64,000 bases of DNA from Ignavibacteriota bacterium (GTDB lineage: Bacteria > Bacteroidota > Ignavibacteria > Ignavibacteriales > Melioribacteraceae): contig JADJOX010000007.1 of assembly GCA_016713565.1 (NCBI GenBank), forward strand, positions 372,001 through 436,000. The letters run 5' to 3'. The notes beneath the pieces were generated by a model, which worked only from the letters and a program-made list of their open reading frames with translations, ran no database searches and was not told the DNA's origin. The translations under genes were made by a program, and so were the position numbers. This document shows positions 45,491-53,093 of the stretch, piece by piece. Within the stretch, counting starts at the first letter, position 1. The number at the start of each line of letters is the position of its first letter.

Positions 45491-45527
45491 TAAACTTTCT
45501 CCTTAAAACACAAATAATTAGTTTTAA

Positions 45528-48500
45528 TTAGTTCACTTTAATATCAAGGCCAAGACCTTGAAGCTCTTTAATTAACACATTAAATGATTCAGGCACATTT
45601 GGTTTGCCTAAATTTTCACCTTTAACAATTGCTTCATAGGTTTTTGCTCTACCTGAAACATCATCACTCTTAACAGTCAAAATTTCCTGCAAGATATGAG
45701 CAGCGCCGTAACCTTCAAGCGCCCAAACTTCCATTTCACCAAATCTTTGACCACCGAATTGTGCTTTACCGCCAAGTGGCTGTTGTGTAATTAATGAATA
45801 TGGTCCAATTGATCTTGCGTGTAATTTGTCTTCAACCATATGACCTAATTTTAGCATATAAATAAATCCGCAGGTAACTTTTTGGTCAAATTTTTCGCCT
45901 GTTCTTCCGTCACAAAGAGTAGCCTTACTTCCAACAGGTAAATTAGCTTTTTGTAAAAACTCGTCAACGTCTGTATAATTTGCTCCATCGAAAATCGGAG
46001 TTTCAAATTTAAGACCTAATCTTTTACCAACCCAGCCTAAGGCTGTTTCATAAAGCTGACCAAGGTTCATACGAGATGGTACGCCGAGAGGGTTTAGAAC
46101 TATATCTACAGGAGTTCCATCTTCATGATAAGGCATATCCTCTACAGGTACTATTTTAGCTACAACACCTTTGTTACCGTGTCGTCCGGCCATTTTATCA
46201 CCAACTGAAAGTTTTCTCTTTTTAGCAACGTAAACTTTTGCTAATTGAACAATTCCTGGAGGTAATTCATCGCCGCTTTGGATATTTGTTTTTTCTCTTT
46301 TAAATTCTTCATTTATATCTGAAAGCACATTAAAATAATTTACAAATACTTTCTTAACTAATTTATTGTCTTTTGTATCTTTATACCAATCTTGTGTATA
46401 ATCTAATTTTGCTACATCAGCAATTCCCGGGAAAGTAGAATCTTTAATTGCTGTTCCACTTCTAAGAACTACAGATCCATCAAGATCTCTAATACCAATA
46501 GTGGTTTTACCTTCACCAATTTTAGTAAGTTTTGCAACTAATTTATTGTAATGATTCTCAGTTGCGTCTTGATTTTTTCTTTCGAGCATTTCAATTTCTT
46601 TTTTCTCTATCTTTTTTGCTTCTGCATCTTTTTTCTTTCTGCTGAAAAGACGAGTTTTAATTACAATACCTTTTAATCCGGGAGGCGCTTTCAATGATGC
46701 ATCTTTTACATCGCCGGCTTTATCACCAAATATTGCTTTAAGCAGTTTTTCTTCTGGCGTTGGGTCGGATTCACCTTTAGGTGTAATTTTACCAATTAGA
46801 ATTTCGCCTTCTTGAACAATTGCACCTTCTCTAATAATTCCATTTTCATCCAAATTTCTTGTTGCTTCTTCGCTCACGTTTGGAATATCACGAGTTAATT
46901 CTTCTTCACCTCGTTTTGTTTCTCTTACTTGAAGTTCAAATTCTTCAATGTGTACTGAAGTAAACGCGTCTTCAGAAACTAATTTTTCACTTATAATGAT
47001 AGCATCTTCAAAGTTATATCCATTCCAAGGCATGAACGCAACTGATACGTTTCTGCCGAGTGCAAGTTCACCACCTTGAATTGCAGGTCCATCAGCAAGA
47101 ACGTCTCCTTTTTTAACTTTTTGACCAATCTTTACAACTGGTATTTGGTTAAAACAAGTTTCCTGGTTAGTACCTGTAAACTTTGTCAATATATATTCAA
47201 TTCTTCTTTCATCATCAAAATTTGTTATTGCTTCTTCACTATCAGGGTCAATTTCATATTTTACAATAATTTTTTTTGCATCAACATAATCAACAGTACC
47301 GGTATCTTCGGCTACAACAACTGATCTTGAATCATGAGCTACAATTTGCTCCATTCCAGTACCAACAATTGGCGCTTGAGGTTTCAATAACGGAACTGCT
47401 TGACGCTGCATGTTAGAACCCATTAACGCACGGTTAGCATCATCATGTTCCAAGAATGGAATTAAAGCCGCACCAGCGCTCACTATTTGAGAAGGGGCAA
47501 CGTCCATAAAGTGTACTTGGTCAGGAACTACAACAGGAAATTCACCTTTATAACGGCATTTTACTCTTGGATTTACAAATTCGCCTTTCTCAGTAATCGG
47601 TGCATTAGCCTGAGCAATAGTAAATGCATCTTCTTCATCAGCATTCAAATAATGAACTTCTTTTGAAACTTTACCATCTTTAACTTTTCTGTATGGTGTT
47701 TCCAAAAAGCCATAACTGTTAACTCTTGAATAAATTGTCAACGAAGATATAAGACCAATATTCGGACCTTCAGGAGTTTCAATAGGACATAATCTTCCAT
47801 AATGTGAATGATGAACGTCACGGACTTCAAATCCGGCTCTTTCTCTTGTCAATCCACCGGGACCTAAAGCCGAAACTCTTCTTTTATGTGTAAGTTCGGA
47901 CAATGGATTTGTTTGATCCATAAATTGTGAAAGCTGGTTGGTGCCAAAAAAAGCATTAATAACACTGCTCATAGTTCTAGCGTTTACCAAATCCTGAGGC
48001 TGCATGTTTTCGGTATCGCGCATATTCATACGTTCTTTAATTGTACGAGCCATTCTTGCCAAGCCAACATTATATTGCTGCATTAACTGCTCGCCAACTG
48101 TTCTTACTCTTCTGTTTCCCAAATGATCAATATCATCAACATTTACATTACCGCTTTTTAGTTTAATGATACTCGCCATAATAGCAACAATATCTTCTGG
48201 TGTAAGCACGGTAATGTTAAGCGCTATATTTAAATTCAATTTATCATTCATTCTAAATCTGCCAACTTCGCCTAAATCATATCTCTTTTCATTGAAAAAT
48301 AATTTATCTATCAAAGCTTCAGCAGTATCAATATCTGGTGCTTCACCGGATCTTAATTGTCTATAAATAGCAAAAAGAGCTTCTTCTTTTGTTTTGGAAG
48401 TATCTTTTCTCAATGTATTAAGAACTAAATTTTGATCTTGATTAGTAACAAGATTAATCAACTTAATATTTTTTATTCCTGAATCTTTTAGATTTTCTAT

Positions 48501-49304
48501 AATTTCTTCGGTTAATTCATCATCTTTAGCGACAAAAATTTCACCAGTCGATGTATCAATTAAATCTTCAGCGGATAATCTTCCAACATAAGATTCATCC
48601 AGTTCACTAATTTTTGTTTCAACAACAAGATTAAATAAGTTTAGAATTTCTTCATCTGTTGTATAATTAATTGCTCTTAACAATGTTGTTGCAGGAAATT
48701 TTTTCCTTCTATCAATATAAACATACATTACATGATTTATATCAGTTGCAAATTCAACCCATGAACCTCTGAAAGGAATAATTCTTGCAGAGTAAATTGG
48801 TGTTCCATTAGGGTGAACTGATTGAGAAAAAGCAACGCCAGGTGACCTATGTAATTGGCTTACAATTACACGTTCAGCACCATTTATGATAAATGTTCCG
48901 CTTTCGGTTAAAAATGGTAAATTGCCCAAATAAACGTCTTGTTCTACTGAATTTACATATTCCTCTGTTTCATCGTCTTTTGTTGATAATCTTAGCTTAG
49001 CTTTTAACGGCGCAGCATAAGTTAAACCTCTTTCTTCACATTCATTAATGGAATATCTTGGTTTCTCTATATTATAACTGATAAAATCAAGACGATAAAA
49101 TTCTTTATTGTCAAAAATCGGAAAATTTGAAATAAATGTTGCCTGCAACCCTTTGTTCTCTCTTTTTTCAGAAGGAATACCCAATTGCAGAAACTCTTCA
49201 AATGAATCTAATTGAACATTTAATAAATCGGGAATTTCAACCGTAGGAGCAATGGAGGCAAATGTTATACGATTATTTTTCTTGTTAATTTTGTGTTTCT
49301 CCAA
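45528..49304 (-). CDS. rpoB: DNA-directed RNA polymerase subunit beta
   Basis: 1258 residues from the TTG at 49304, chosen because AGAGG lies seven bases upstream; a TTG five codons earlier is the alternative. The rifampicin region reads as wild type (FFGTNQLSQFMDQTNPLSELTHKRRVSALGPGG, quoted by its parts FGTNQLSQFMDQTNPLSE and THKRRVSALGPGG), and GDKMAGRHGNKGVV and HARSIGPYSLITQQPLGGKA close the active site. A hairpin lies between rplL and this gene. Confidence 0.97.
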   Translation of the reverse strand: MEKHKINKKNNRITFASIAPTVEIPDLLNVQLDSFEEFLQLGIPSEKRENKGLQATFISNFPIFDNKEFYRLDFISYNIEKPRYSINECEERGLTYAAPLKAKLRLSTKDDETEEYVNSVEQDVYLGNLPFLTESGTFIINGAERVIVSQLHRSPGVAFSQSVHPNGTPIYSARIIPFRGSWVEFATDINHVMYVYIDRRKKFPATTLLRAINYTTDEEILNLFNLVVETKISELDESYVGRLSAEDLIDTSTGEIFVAKDDELTEEIIENLKDSGIKNIKLINLVTNQDQNLVLNTLRKDTSKTKEEALFAIYRQLRSGEAPDIDTAEALIDKLFFNEKRYDLGEVGRFRMNDKLNLNIALNITVLTPEDIVAIMASIIKLKSGNVNVDDIDHLGNRRVRTVGEQLMQQYNVGLARMARTIKERMNMRDTENMQPQDLVNARTMSSVINAFFGTNQLSQFMDQTNPLSELTHKRRVSALGPGGLTRERAGFEVRDVHHSHYGRLCPIETPEGPNIGLISSLTIYSRVNSYGFLETPYRKVKDGKVSKEVHYLNADEEDAFTIAQANAPITEKGEFVNPRVKCRYKGEFPVVVPDQVHFMDVAPSQIVSAGAALIPFLEHDDANRALMGSNMQRQAVPLLKPQAPIVGTGMEQIVAHDSRSVVVAEDTGTVDYVDAKKIIVKYEIDPDSEEAITNFDDERRIEYILTKFTGTNQETCFNQIPVVKIGQKVKKGDVLADGPAIQGGELALGRNVSVAFMPWNGYNFEDAIIISEKLVSEDAFTSVHIEEFELQVRETKRGEEELTRDIPNVSEEATRNLDENGIIREGAIVQEGEILIGKITPKGESDPTPEEKLLKAIFGDKAGDVKDASLKAPPGLKGIVIKTRLFSRKKKDAEAKKIEKKEIEMLERKNQDATENHYNKLVAKLTKIGEGKTTIGIRDLDGSVVLRSGTAIKDSTFPGIADVAKLDYTQDWYKDTKDNKLVKKVFVNYFNVLSDINEEFKREKTNIQSGDELPPGIVQLAKVYVAKKRKLSVGDKMAGRHGNKGVVAKIVPVEDMPYHEDGTPVDIVLNPLGVPSRMNLGQLYETALGWVGKRLGLKFETPIFDGANYTDVDEFLQKANLPVGSKATLCDGRTGEKFDQKVTCGFIYMLKLGHMVEDKLHARSIGPYSLITQQPLGGKAQFGGQRFGEMEVWALEGYGAAHILQEILTVKSDDVSGRAKTYEAIVKGENLGKPNVPESFNVLIKELQGLGLDIKVN

Positions 49305-49352
49305 GCCGATACCTCTCAAAAGAATTAAACTAAAAATTTGTTTTTAAATGCA

Positions 49353-49389
49353 CGAAAGTGGTAATGCGATTTTCCACATTACCACTTCG
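49353..49389 (-). other. Stem-loop between rplL and rpoB (possible attenuator)
   Basis: An eleven-base-pair stem AAGTGGTAATG/CATTACCACTT with a ten-base loop, extendable by two more pairs, midway in the 114-base rplL-rpoB gap. The T run after it (about 8-15 bases on) is interrupted. In E. coli an attenuator in this gap lowers rpoBC relative to rplJL; the same role is inferred here. Confidence 0.6.
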
Positions 49390-49418
49390 AATATTTTGGA
49401 ATAATTTGTTAAGAAATT

Positions 49419-49802
49419 TTACTTAAGCTCAACAGTTGCACCTGATTCTTCCAGTTCTTTCTTAATTTTTTCAGCTTCATCTTTTGAAACACCTTCTTTT
49501 ACCACACCTGGTACAGCTTCAACTAAATCTTTAGCTTCTTTTAATCCAAGTCCGGTATGAGCTCTAACAACTTTAATAACATTAATTTTTTTATCGCCAA
49601 AACCTGTTAATACAACATTAAATTCGGTTTTTTCTTCAACCACAGCAGCCGCATCACCAGCTGGAGCAGCACCGGCTGCCATCATCATTGGAGCAGCAGC
49701 TGTAACTCCAAATTCATCTTCCAATGCTTTCTTTAATTCTGATGCTTCTACTAATGTAAGTGCTTTAATTTTTTCAACAATTTCAGCTATTTTCTCAGAC
49801 AT
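49419..49802 (-). CDS. rplL: Ribosomal protein L7/L12
   Basis: 127 residues; stalk protein that recruits GTPase factors. N-terminal dimer helices, an alanine-rich hinge (PMMMAAGAAPAGDAAAVVEE) and the factor-binding domain (KINVIKVVRAHTGLGLKEAKDLVE). Confidence 0.98.
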   Translation of the reverse strand: MSEKIAEIVEKIKALTLVEASELKKALEDEFGVTAAAPMMMAAGAAPAGDAAAVVEEKTEFNVVLTGFGDKKINVIKVVRAHTGLGLKEAKDLVEAVPGVVKEGVSKDEAEKIKKELEESGATVELK

Positions 49803-49843
49803 TTTTTTATCTCCTATCGATTTCTATCTTTAATTTCAAATAA

Positions 49844-50365
49844 TTATGCAGCTTTTTTCTTGCTTATTTCGTCAACAACGCTGACTAAATCTCTTAATAC
49901 TGCGTTAATTGCGCCAACAATACCGGATGCAGGAGCAGCTATACTTCCAATAATAGAAGCCATAGTTTCTTCTTTTGTCGGCATGGATGCAAGATTTTCT
50001 AATTGTTCTGCACCATAAAACTGTGTTTCAATATAACATCCTTTGAACGAAAATTTGTTCTTATCTTTGCTATATTTTTTAATGATTTTTGCCGGAGCAA
50101 CATAGTTATCACTTGCAAAAGCAATCCCTATCATTCCAATTAAAAGCGGTTCGAATTTTTCATATCCGCCTTTTTCTTTAAGAACACGTTTTACAAATGT
50201 ATTTTTAAATACTTTGTATGTTACGTTTTCTTTTCGAAATTCTCGTCTAAGATGATTTATGTCTTCCACGTTTACCCCGGAATAATCAACGAGGTACATT
50301 GCAGTCGACTTTTCTAATAGATTTGAAATTTCGGACATGCTTTCTAGTTTTTGATTCTTATCCAT
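49844..50365 (-). CDS. rplJ: Ribosomal protein L10
   Basis: 173 residues; stalk base that carries the L7/L12 dimers. MYLVDYSGVNVEDINHLR and MASIIGSIAAPASGIVGAIN are typical. The stop is 41 bases before rplL. A hairpin with a short T run precedes the gene at 50388-50415 and may belong to an autoregulated leader. Confidence 0.96.
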   Translation of the reverse strand: MDKNQKLESMSEISNLLEKSTAMYLVDYSGVNVEDINHLRREFRKENVTYKVFKNTFVKRVLKEKGGYEKFEPLLIGMIGIAFASDNYVAPAKIIKKYSKDKNKFSFKGCYIETQFYGAEQLENLASMPTKEETMASIIGSIAAPASGIVGAINAVLRDLVSVVDEISKKKAA

Positions 50366-50387
50366 CTTTTACCTAATTCAATAATTC

Positions 50388-50415
50388 AAAAATAAACAAT
50401 GAAGCGATTGTTTAT
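50388..50415 (-). promoter_or_regulatory. Hairpin with T run in the rplJ leader
   Basis: Nine-base-pair AT-rich stem ATAAACAAT/ATTGTTTAT, loop of six, then TTTT on the minus strand, in the 74-base gap between rplA and rplJ. It could be an attenuator or part of the L10-binding leader known in other bacteria. The stem is AT-rich, so it would be weak. Confidence 0.45.
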
Positions 50416-50439
50416 ATCTATTTTTTGAGTGCGTAATTC

Positions 50440-51141
50440 TTATTTATAATTTGCTAATACTTCATCTTTTGCAATTTGAAGTCCGGGACCCATAGTACTA
50501 CTTAAGAATAAACTCTTAACATAAGTTCCTTTTGCCGATGATGGTTTTAGCTTAATAATTGTTTTTAAAAATTCTTTTACATTATCAACTAGCTGATCTT
50601 CAGTAAATGATAATTTGCCTAATGATGCGTGTACAATTCCAGTTTTATCAACTCTAAAATCAATTTTACCGGCTTTTACTTCCTTAACAGCCTTTGCTAC
50701 ATCAGGTGTTACCGTTCCAGTTTTCGGGTTCGGCATAAGTCCTCTTGGGCCCAAAATTCTTCCCAATTTTCCCAATTCTGCCATAGCGTCCGGTGAGGCA
50801 ATTATAACATCAACGTCTGTCCAACCTTCTTTAATCTTTTCTAAATATTCTTCAAACCCTGCATATTCTGCACCTGCATCCAAAGCTTCTTTTGCTTTAG
50901 GTTCTTTGGTAATCACAAGTACTCTTACTTTTTTACCTGTACCGTGAGGCAGAGAAACCGTTCCTCTAACCATTTGATCTGCATGCTTAGGATCAACGCC
51001 AAGTCTTATTGCACAATCTAAAGATTCAGTAAACTTAACACTGCTAACCTCTTTAAGAGCTTTAATGGCATCTTCCAAAGAATATTCTTTAGCAATTTTT
51101 ACATTTTCTTTTATTTTTTTTACTCTTTTAGATACTTTCAT
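50440..51141 (-). CDS. rplA: Ribosomal protein L1
   Basis: 233 residues from the ATG at 51141 (MKVSKRVKKIKENV); the frame is open further upstream, but that stretch is the rplK sequence in another frame. LPHGTGKKVRVLVI and the GRILGPRGLMPNPKTGTVT loop are diagnostic. L1 stalk protein; represses the rplKA mRNA in E. coli. Confidence 0.97.
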   Translation of the reverse strand: MKVSKRVKKIKENVKIAKEYSLEDAIKALKEVSSVKFTESLDCAIRLGVDPKHADQMVRGTVSLPHGTGKKVRVLVITKEPKAKEALDAGAEYAGFEEYLEKIKEGWTDVDVIIASPDAMAELGKLGRILGPRGLMPNPKTGTVTPDVAKAVKEVKAGKIDFRVDKTGIVHASLGKLSFTEDQLVDNVKEFLKTIIKLKPSSAKGTYVKSLFLSSTMGPGLQIAKDEVLANYK

Positions 51142-51158
51142 TGTAGTCCAACGTTTAA

Positions 51159-51580
51159 TTATTTTACTGTTATACCCATACTTCTTGCCGTACCGGCGAT
51201 CATACTTTTGCATGTTCAACGTCATTTGCATTAAGGTCAGCCATTTTTGTTTCTGCTATTTCCTGTACTTGAGCATCAGTAACAGTTGCGACTTTAGTTT
51301 TATTTGGTTCGGCAGATCCTCTTTCAATTTTTGCAGCTTTTTTCAATAAAACTGCAGCGGGAGGAGTTTTGGTAACAAAAGTAAAACTTTTATCGGAAAA
51401 TACAGTAATAACAACAGGAATAATTAACCCGGATTTATCAGCAGTTCTTGCATTAAACTGCTTACAAAATTCCATGATATTAACACCTTTTTGACCTAAT
51501 GCTGGTCCTACAGGCGGTGAAGGGTTTGCCGCACCAGCCGGGATCTGCAATTTAATATAACTATCAATTTTCTTAGCCAT
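51159..51580 (-). CDS. rplK: Ribosomal protein L11, with apparent frameshift near the C-terminus
   Basis: The zero frame stops at TGA 51202-51200 after 126 residues ending NANDVEHAKV. The normal L11 ending, MIAGTARSMGITVK, is encoded directly after it in the -1 frame, to TAA at 51159, which also restores the usual short gap (17 bases) to rplA. Read across the shift the protein has the expected length of about 140. The junction is GCA AAA GTA TGA with a run of four A at 51209-51206. A lost A in the assembly is the simplest explanation; strain mutation or programmed slippage are alternatives. N-terminal PAGAANPSPPVGPALGQKG is intact. Confidence 0.9.
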
Positions 51581-51594
51581 TTTTTAAACCTAAT

Positions 51595-52140
51595 TTATTT
51601 TTCTAATTCTGCTTGAACAAAATCAATTTCAACAGGAGTTTTTCTGCCAAATATTGAAACTAATACTTTAATTTTCAATCTATCTTCGTTAACTTCTTCA
51701 ATAACGCCAGAGAAGTTATTAAACGGACCATCAATAATTTTAACGTAATCTCCAGATCTAAAAATGGTGTCTGTTCTTTCAGTTTCTTCATCCTTAGAAA
51801 TTCTACCTACAATTCTTTTAACTTCGTCCGGTTGTAAAGGATTTGGTTTTTTCTGTCCTCCTAAAAATCCCATTACGGAAGGAGTATTTGAAATAAAATC
51901 TAAAACCTTATTATCCAGTTCGGCTTTAATTAGAATGTAGCCAGGAAAAAAGTTTTTTGTTTTTGTTCGTTTCTTTCCGTCTTTAACTTCAAAAACTTTT
52001 TCAACAGGAACAAGAACTTCTTCAATTCTAGCTTTCAACTCAGAATTATCAGCTAATTCTAAATCGATTATAGATTTTACTTTGTTCTCATGTCCGGAAA
52101 AAGTTCTAACAACGTACCATTTTGAGTTCGTATTTTCCAA
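51595..52140 (-). CDS. nusG: Transcription termination/antitermination protein NusG
   Basis: 181 residues: NGN domain (WYVVRTFSGHENKVKS, FFPGYILIKAELD) and C-terminal KOW domain (GDYKVKIIDGPFNNFSGVIEEV region). Binds the polymerase clamp and, through KOW, S10 or Rho. TTG start two bases after the secE stop. Confidence 0.97.
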   Translation of the reverse strand: MENTNSKWYVVRTFSGHENKVKSIIDLELADNSELKARIEEVLVPVEKVFEVKDGKKRTKTKNFFPGYILIKAELDNKVLDFISNTPSVMGFLGGQKKPNPLQPDEVKRIVGRISKDEETERTDTIFRSGDYVKIIDGPFNNFSGVIEEVNEDRLKIKVLVSIFGRKTPVEIDFVQAELEK

Positions 52141-52142
52141 TA

Positions 52143-52325
52143 CTAAAATATCCCTTGAAATAACTTAATAACACCCATATCAACAATATAAGTAAACAAT
52201 GCTATGATCAAACAAACAACGATTACAATTGTGGTTGACTCTTTCAACTCTTGCTGAGTCGGCCAAGTAACTTTTTTCATTTCTTTAACTACACCGTTGA
52301 AAAACTCTATTATTTTCTCTTTCAT
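52143..52325 (-). CDS. secE: Preprotein translocase subunit SecE
   Basis: 60 residues with one transmembrane helix (about 31-50) and the cytoplasmic helix EMKKVTWPTQQELKESTTIV before it; stabilises SecY. Its start is 20 bases after the tRNA-Trp 3' end, so tRNA processing would create its 5' end. Confidence 0.96.
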   Translation of the reverse strand: MKEKIIEFFNGVVKEMKKVTWPTQQELKESTTIVIVVCLIIALFTYIVDMGVIKLFQGIF

Positions 52326-52345
52326 ATCGCAATTTTATTTGGTTG

Positions 52346-52418
52346 CACGTCAGGAGGGACTCGAACCCCCAGCCTGCGGTTTTGGAGACCGCTGCTCTAC
52401 CAATTGAGCCACTGACGT
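52346..52418 (-). tRNA. tRNA-Trp (anticodon CCA)
   Basis: 73 bases on the minus strand: acceptor ACGTCAG/CTGACGT, anticodon stem GCGGT/ACCGC around CTCCAAA giving anticodon CCA. Discriminator G, as usual for bacterial tRNA-Trp; CCA end not encoded. It begins one base after the rpmG stop codon and precedes secE. Confidence 0.96.
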
Positions 52419-52419
52419 A

Positions 52420-52587
52420 TTATTTAGTTTCCTTGAAAATTACATGTTTTCTAACAACAGGGTCATATTTTTTAAATTCAACACGACCGGGATGATTTCT
52501 TTTATTCTTTGTGGTGGTATATCTGTATCCGGTTTTAGCTGTACTTTCTAAAATAATATTTTGTCTAGCATTTTTAGTCTTTGCCAT
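52420..52587 (-). CDS. rpmG: Ribosomal protein L33 (zinc-free form)
   Basis: A 55-residue protein read directly from the minus strand, start ATG 52587, stop TAA 52420. AKTKNARQNIILESTAKTGY and KNKRNHPGRVEFKKYDP are L33 segments. The usual zinc cysteine pairs are missing. It sits between tRNA-Thr and tRNA-Trp, the place where many bacteria carry tufB. Confidence 0.95.
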   Translation of the reverse strand: MAKTKNARQNIILESTAKTGYRYTTTKNKRNHPGRVEFKKYDPVVRKHVIFKETK

Positions 52588-52630
52588 TTTTTCCTCAAAA
52601 ATAACTACTTATACAAATTTTTGTCTGTAG

Positions 52631-52703
52631 AGCTGACGACCGGGATTGAACCGGTGACCTCATCCTTACCAAGGATGTGCTCTACCAACTGAGCTACGTC
52701 AGC
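52631..52703 (-). tRNA. tRNA-Thr (anticodon GGT)
   Basis: 73 bases on the minus strand: acceptor GCTGACG/CGTCAGC, anticodon stem CATCC/GGATG around TTGGTAA, anticodon GGT. Discriminator T; CCA not encoded. Lies 43 bases before rpmG. Confidence 0.96.
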
Positions 52704-52751
52704 TTGAAAAAGTAGAGAAAATTTAAAAAACAAAAATCCCCAGATCGCTTG

Positions 52752-52824
52752 AGCGGGGGACGAGGTTCGAACTCGCAACCAACAGCTTGGAAGGCTGTGA
52801 CTCTGCCAATTGAGTTACCCCCGC
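52752..52824 (-). tRNA. tRNA-Gly (anticodon TCC)
   Basis: 73 bases on the minus strand: acceptor GCGGGGG/CCCCCGC, anticodon stem ACAGC/GCTGT around CTTCCAA, anticodon TCC. Discriminator T; CCA not encoded. Confidence 0.96.
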
Positions 52825-52845
52825 TTAAAAAATAATGGGGAAAAG

Positions 52846-52929
52846 TGGGCGGCGAGGGATTCGAACCCCCAAAGGCGTTCGCCAACGGATTTACAGTCCG
52901 CCCCGGCTCTCCAACTCCGGCGTCCGCCC
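52846..52929 (-). tRNA. tRNA-Tyr (anticodon GTA)
   Basis: 84 bases, class II with a long variable arm (stem GGCG/CGCC): anticodon stem GCGGA/TCCGT around CTGTAAA gives GTA. Acceptor pairs 1-6 are perfect (GGGCGG/CCGCCC); pair 7-66 is A-G and position 8 is C, not the near-universal T. Discriminator A; CCA not encoded. First gene of the tRNA-secE-nusG-rplK-rpoBC block. Confidence 0.93.
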
Positions 52930-52959
52930 AAATTCATCAGTACATTTTTTTCAAGTCTA

Positions 52960-52991
52960 TAAACTTATGATTCCTTTTTTTAAAAAGCAAG
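52960..52991 (-). promoter_or_regulatory. Candidate promoter of the tRNA-nusG-rplK-rpoBC block
   Basis: CTTG, 20 bases, TAAGTTTA on the minus strand, about 31 bases before the 5' end of tRNA-Tyr in a 164-base gene-free gap. The same eight-base TAAGTTTA with the same spacing occurs upstream of gdhA. Confidence 0.5.
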
Positions 52992-53093
52992 AATTCTGCC
53001 AAAAGAAAATACTATTTTTTTCTAAAAATTGATAAAATTTCATAATAATTTTTATTTTTGCCCAATTTTTTTGTAAAATTTGATATTTCTTTG

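Noticed and set aside
51142..51231. Open 30-codon extension upstream of rplA
   Set aside because: It is the end of rplK in another frame; L1 proteins begin at the ATG 51141 and that start gives the usual 233 residues.
51159..51580. rplK as a decayed pseudogene
   Set aside because: All of the protein is conserved on both sides of a single one-base shift and the operon is intact; an indel or recoding is far more likely than decay.
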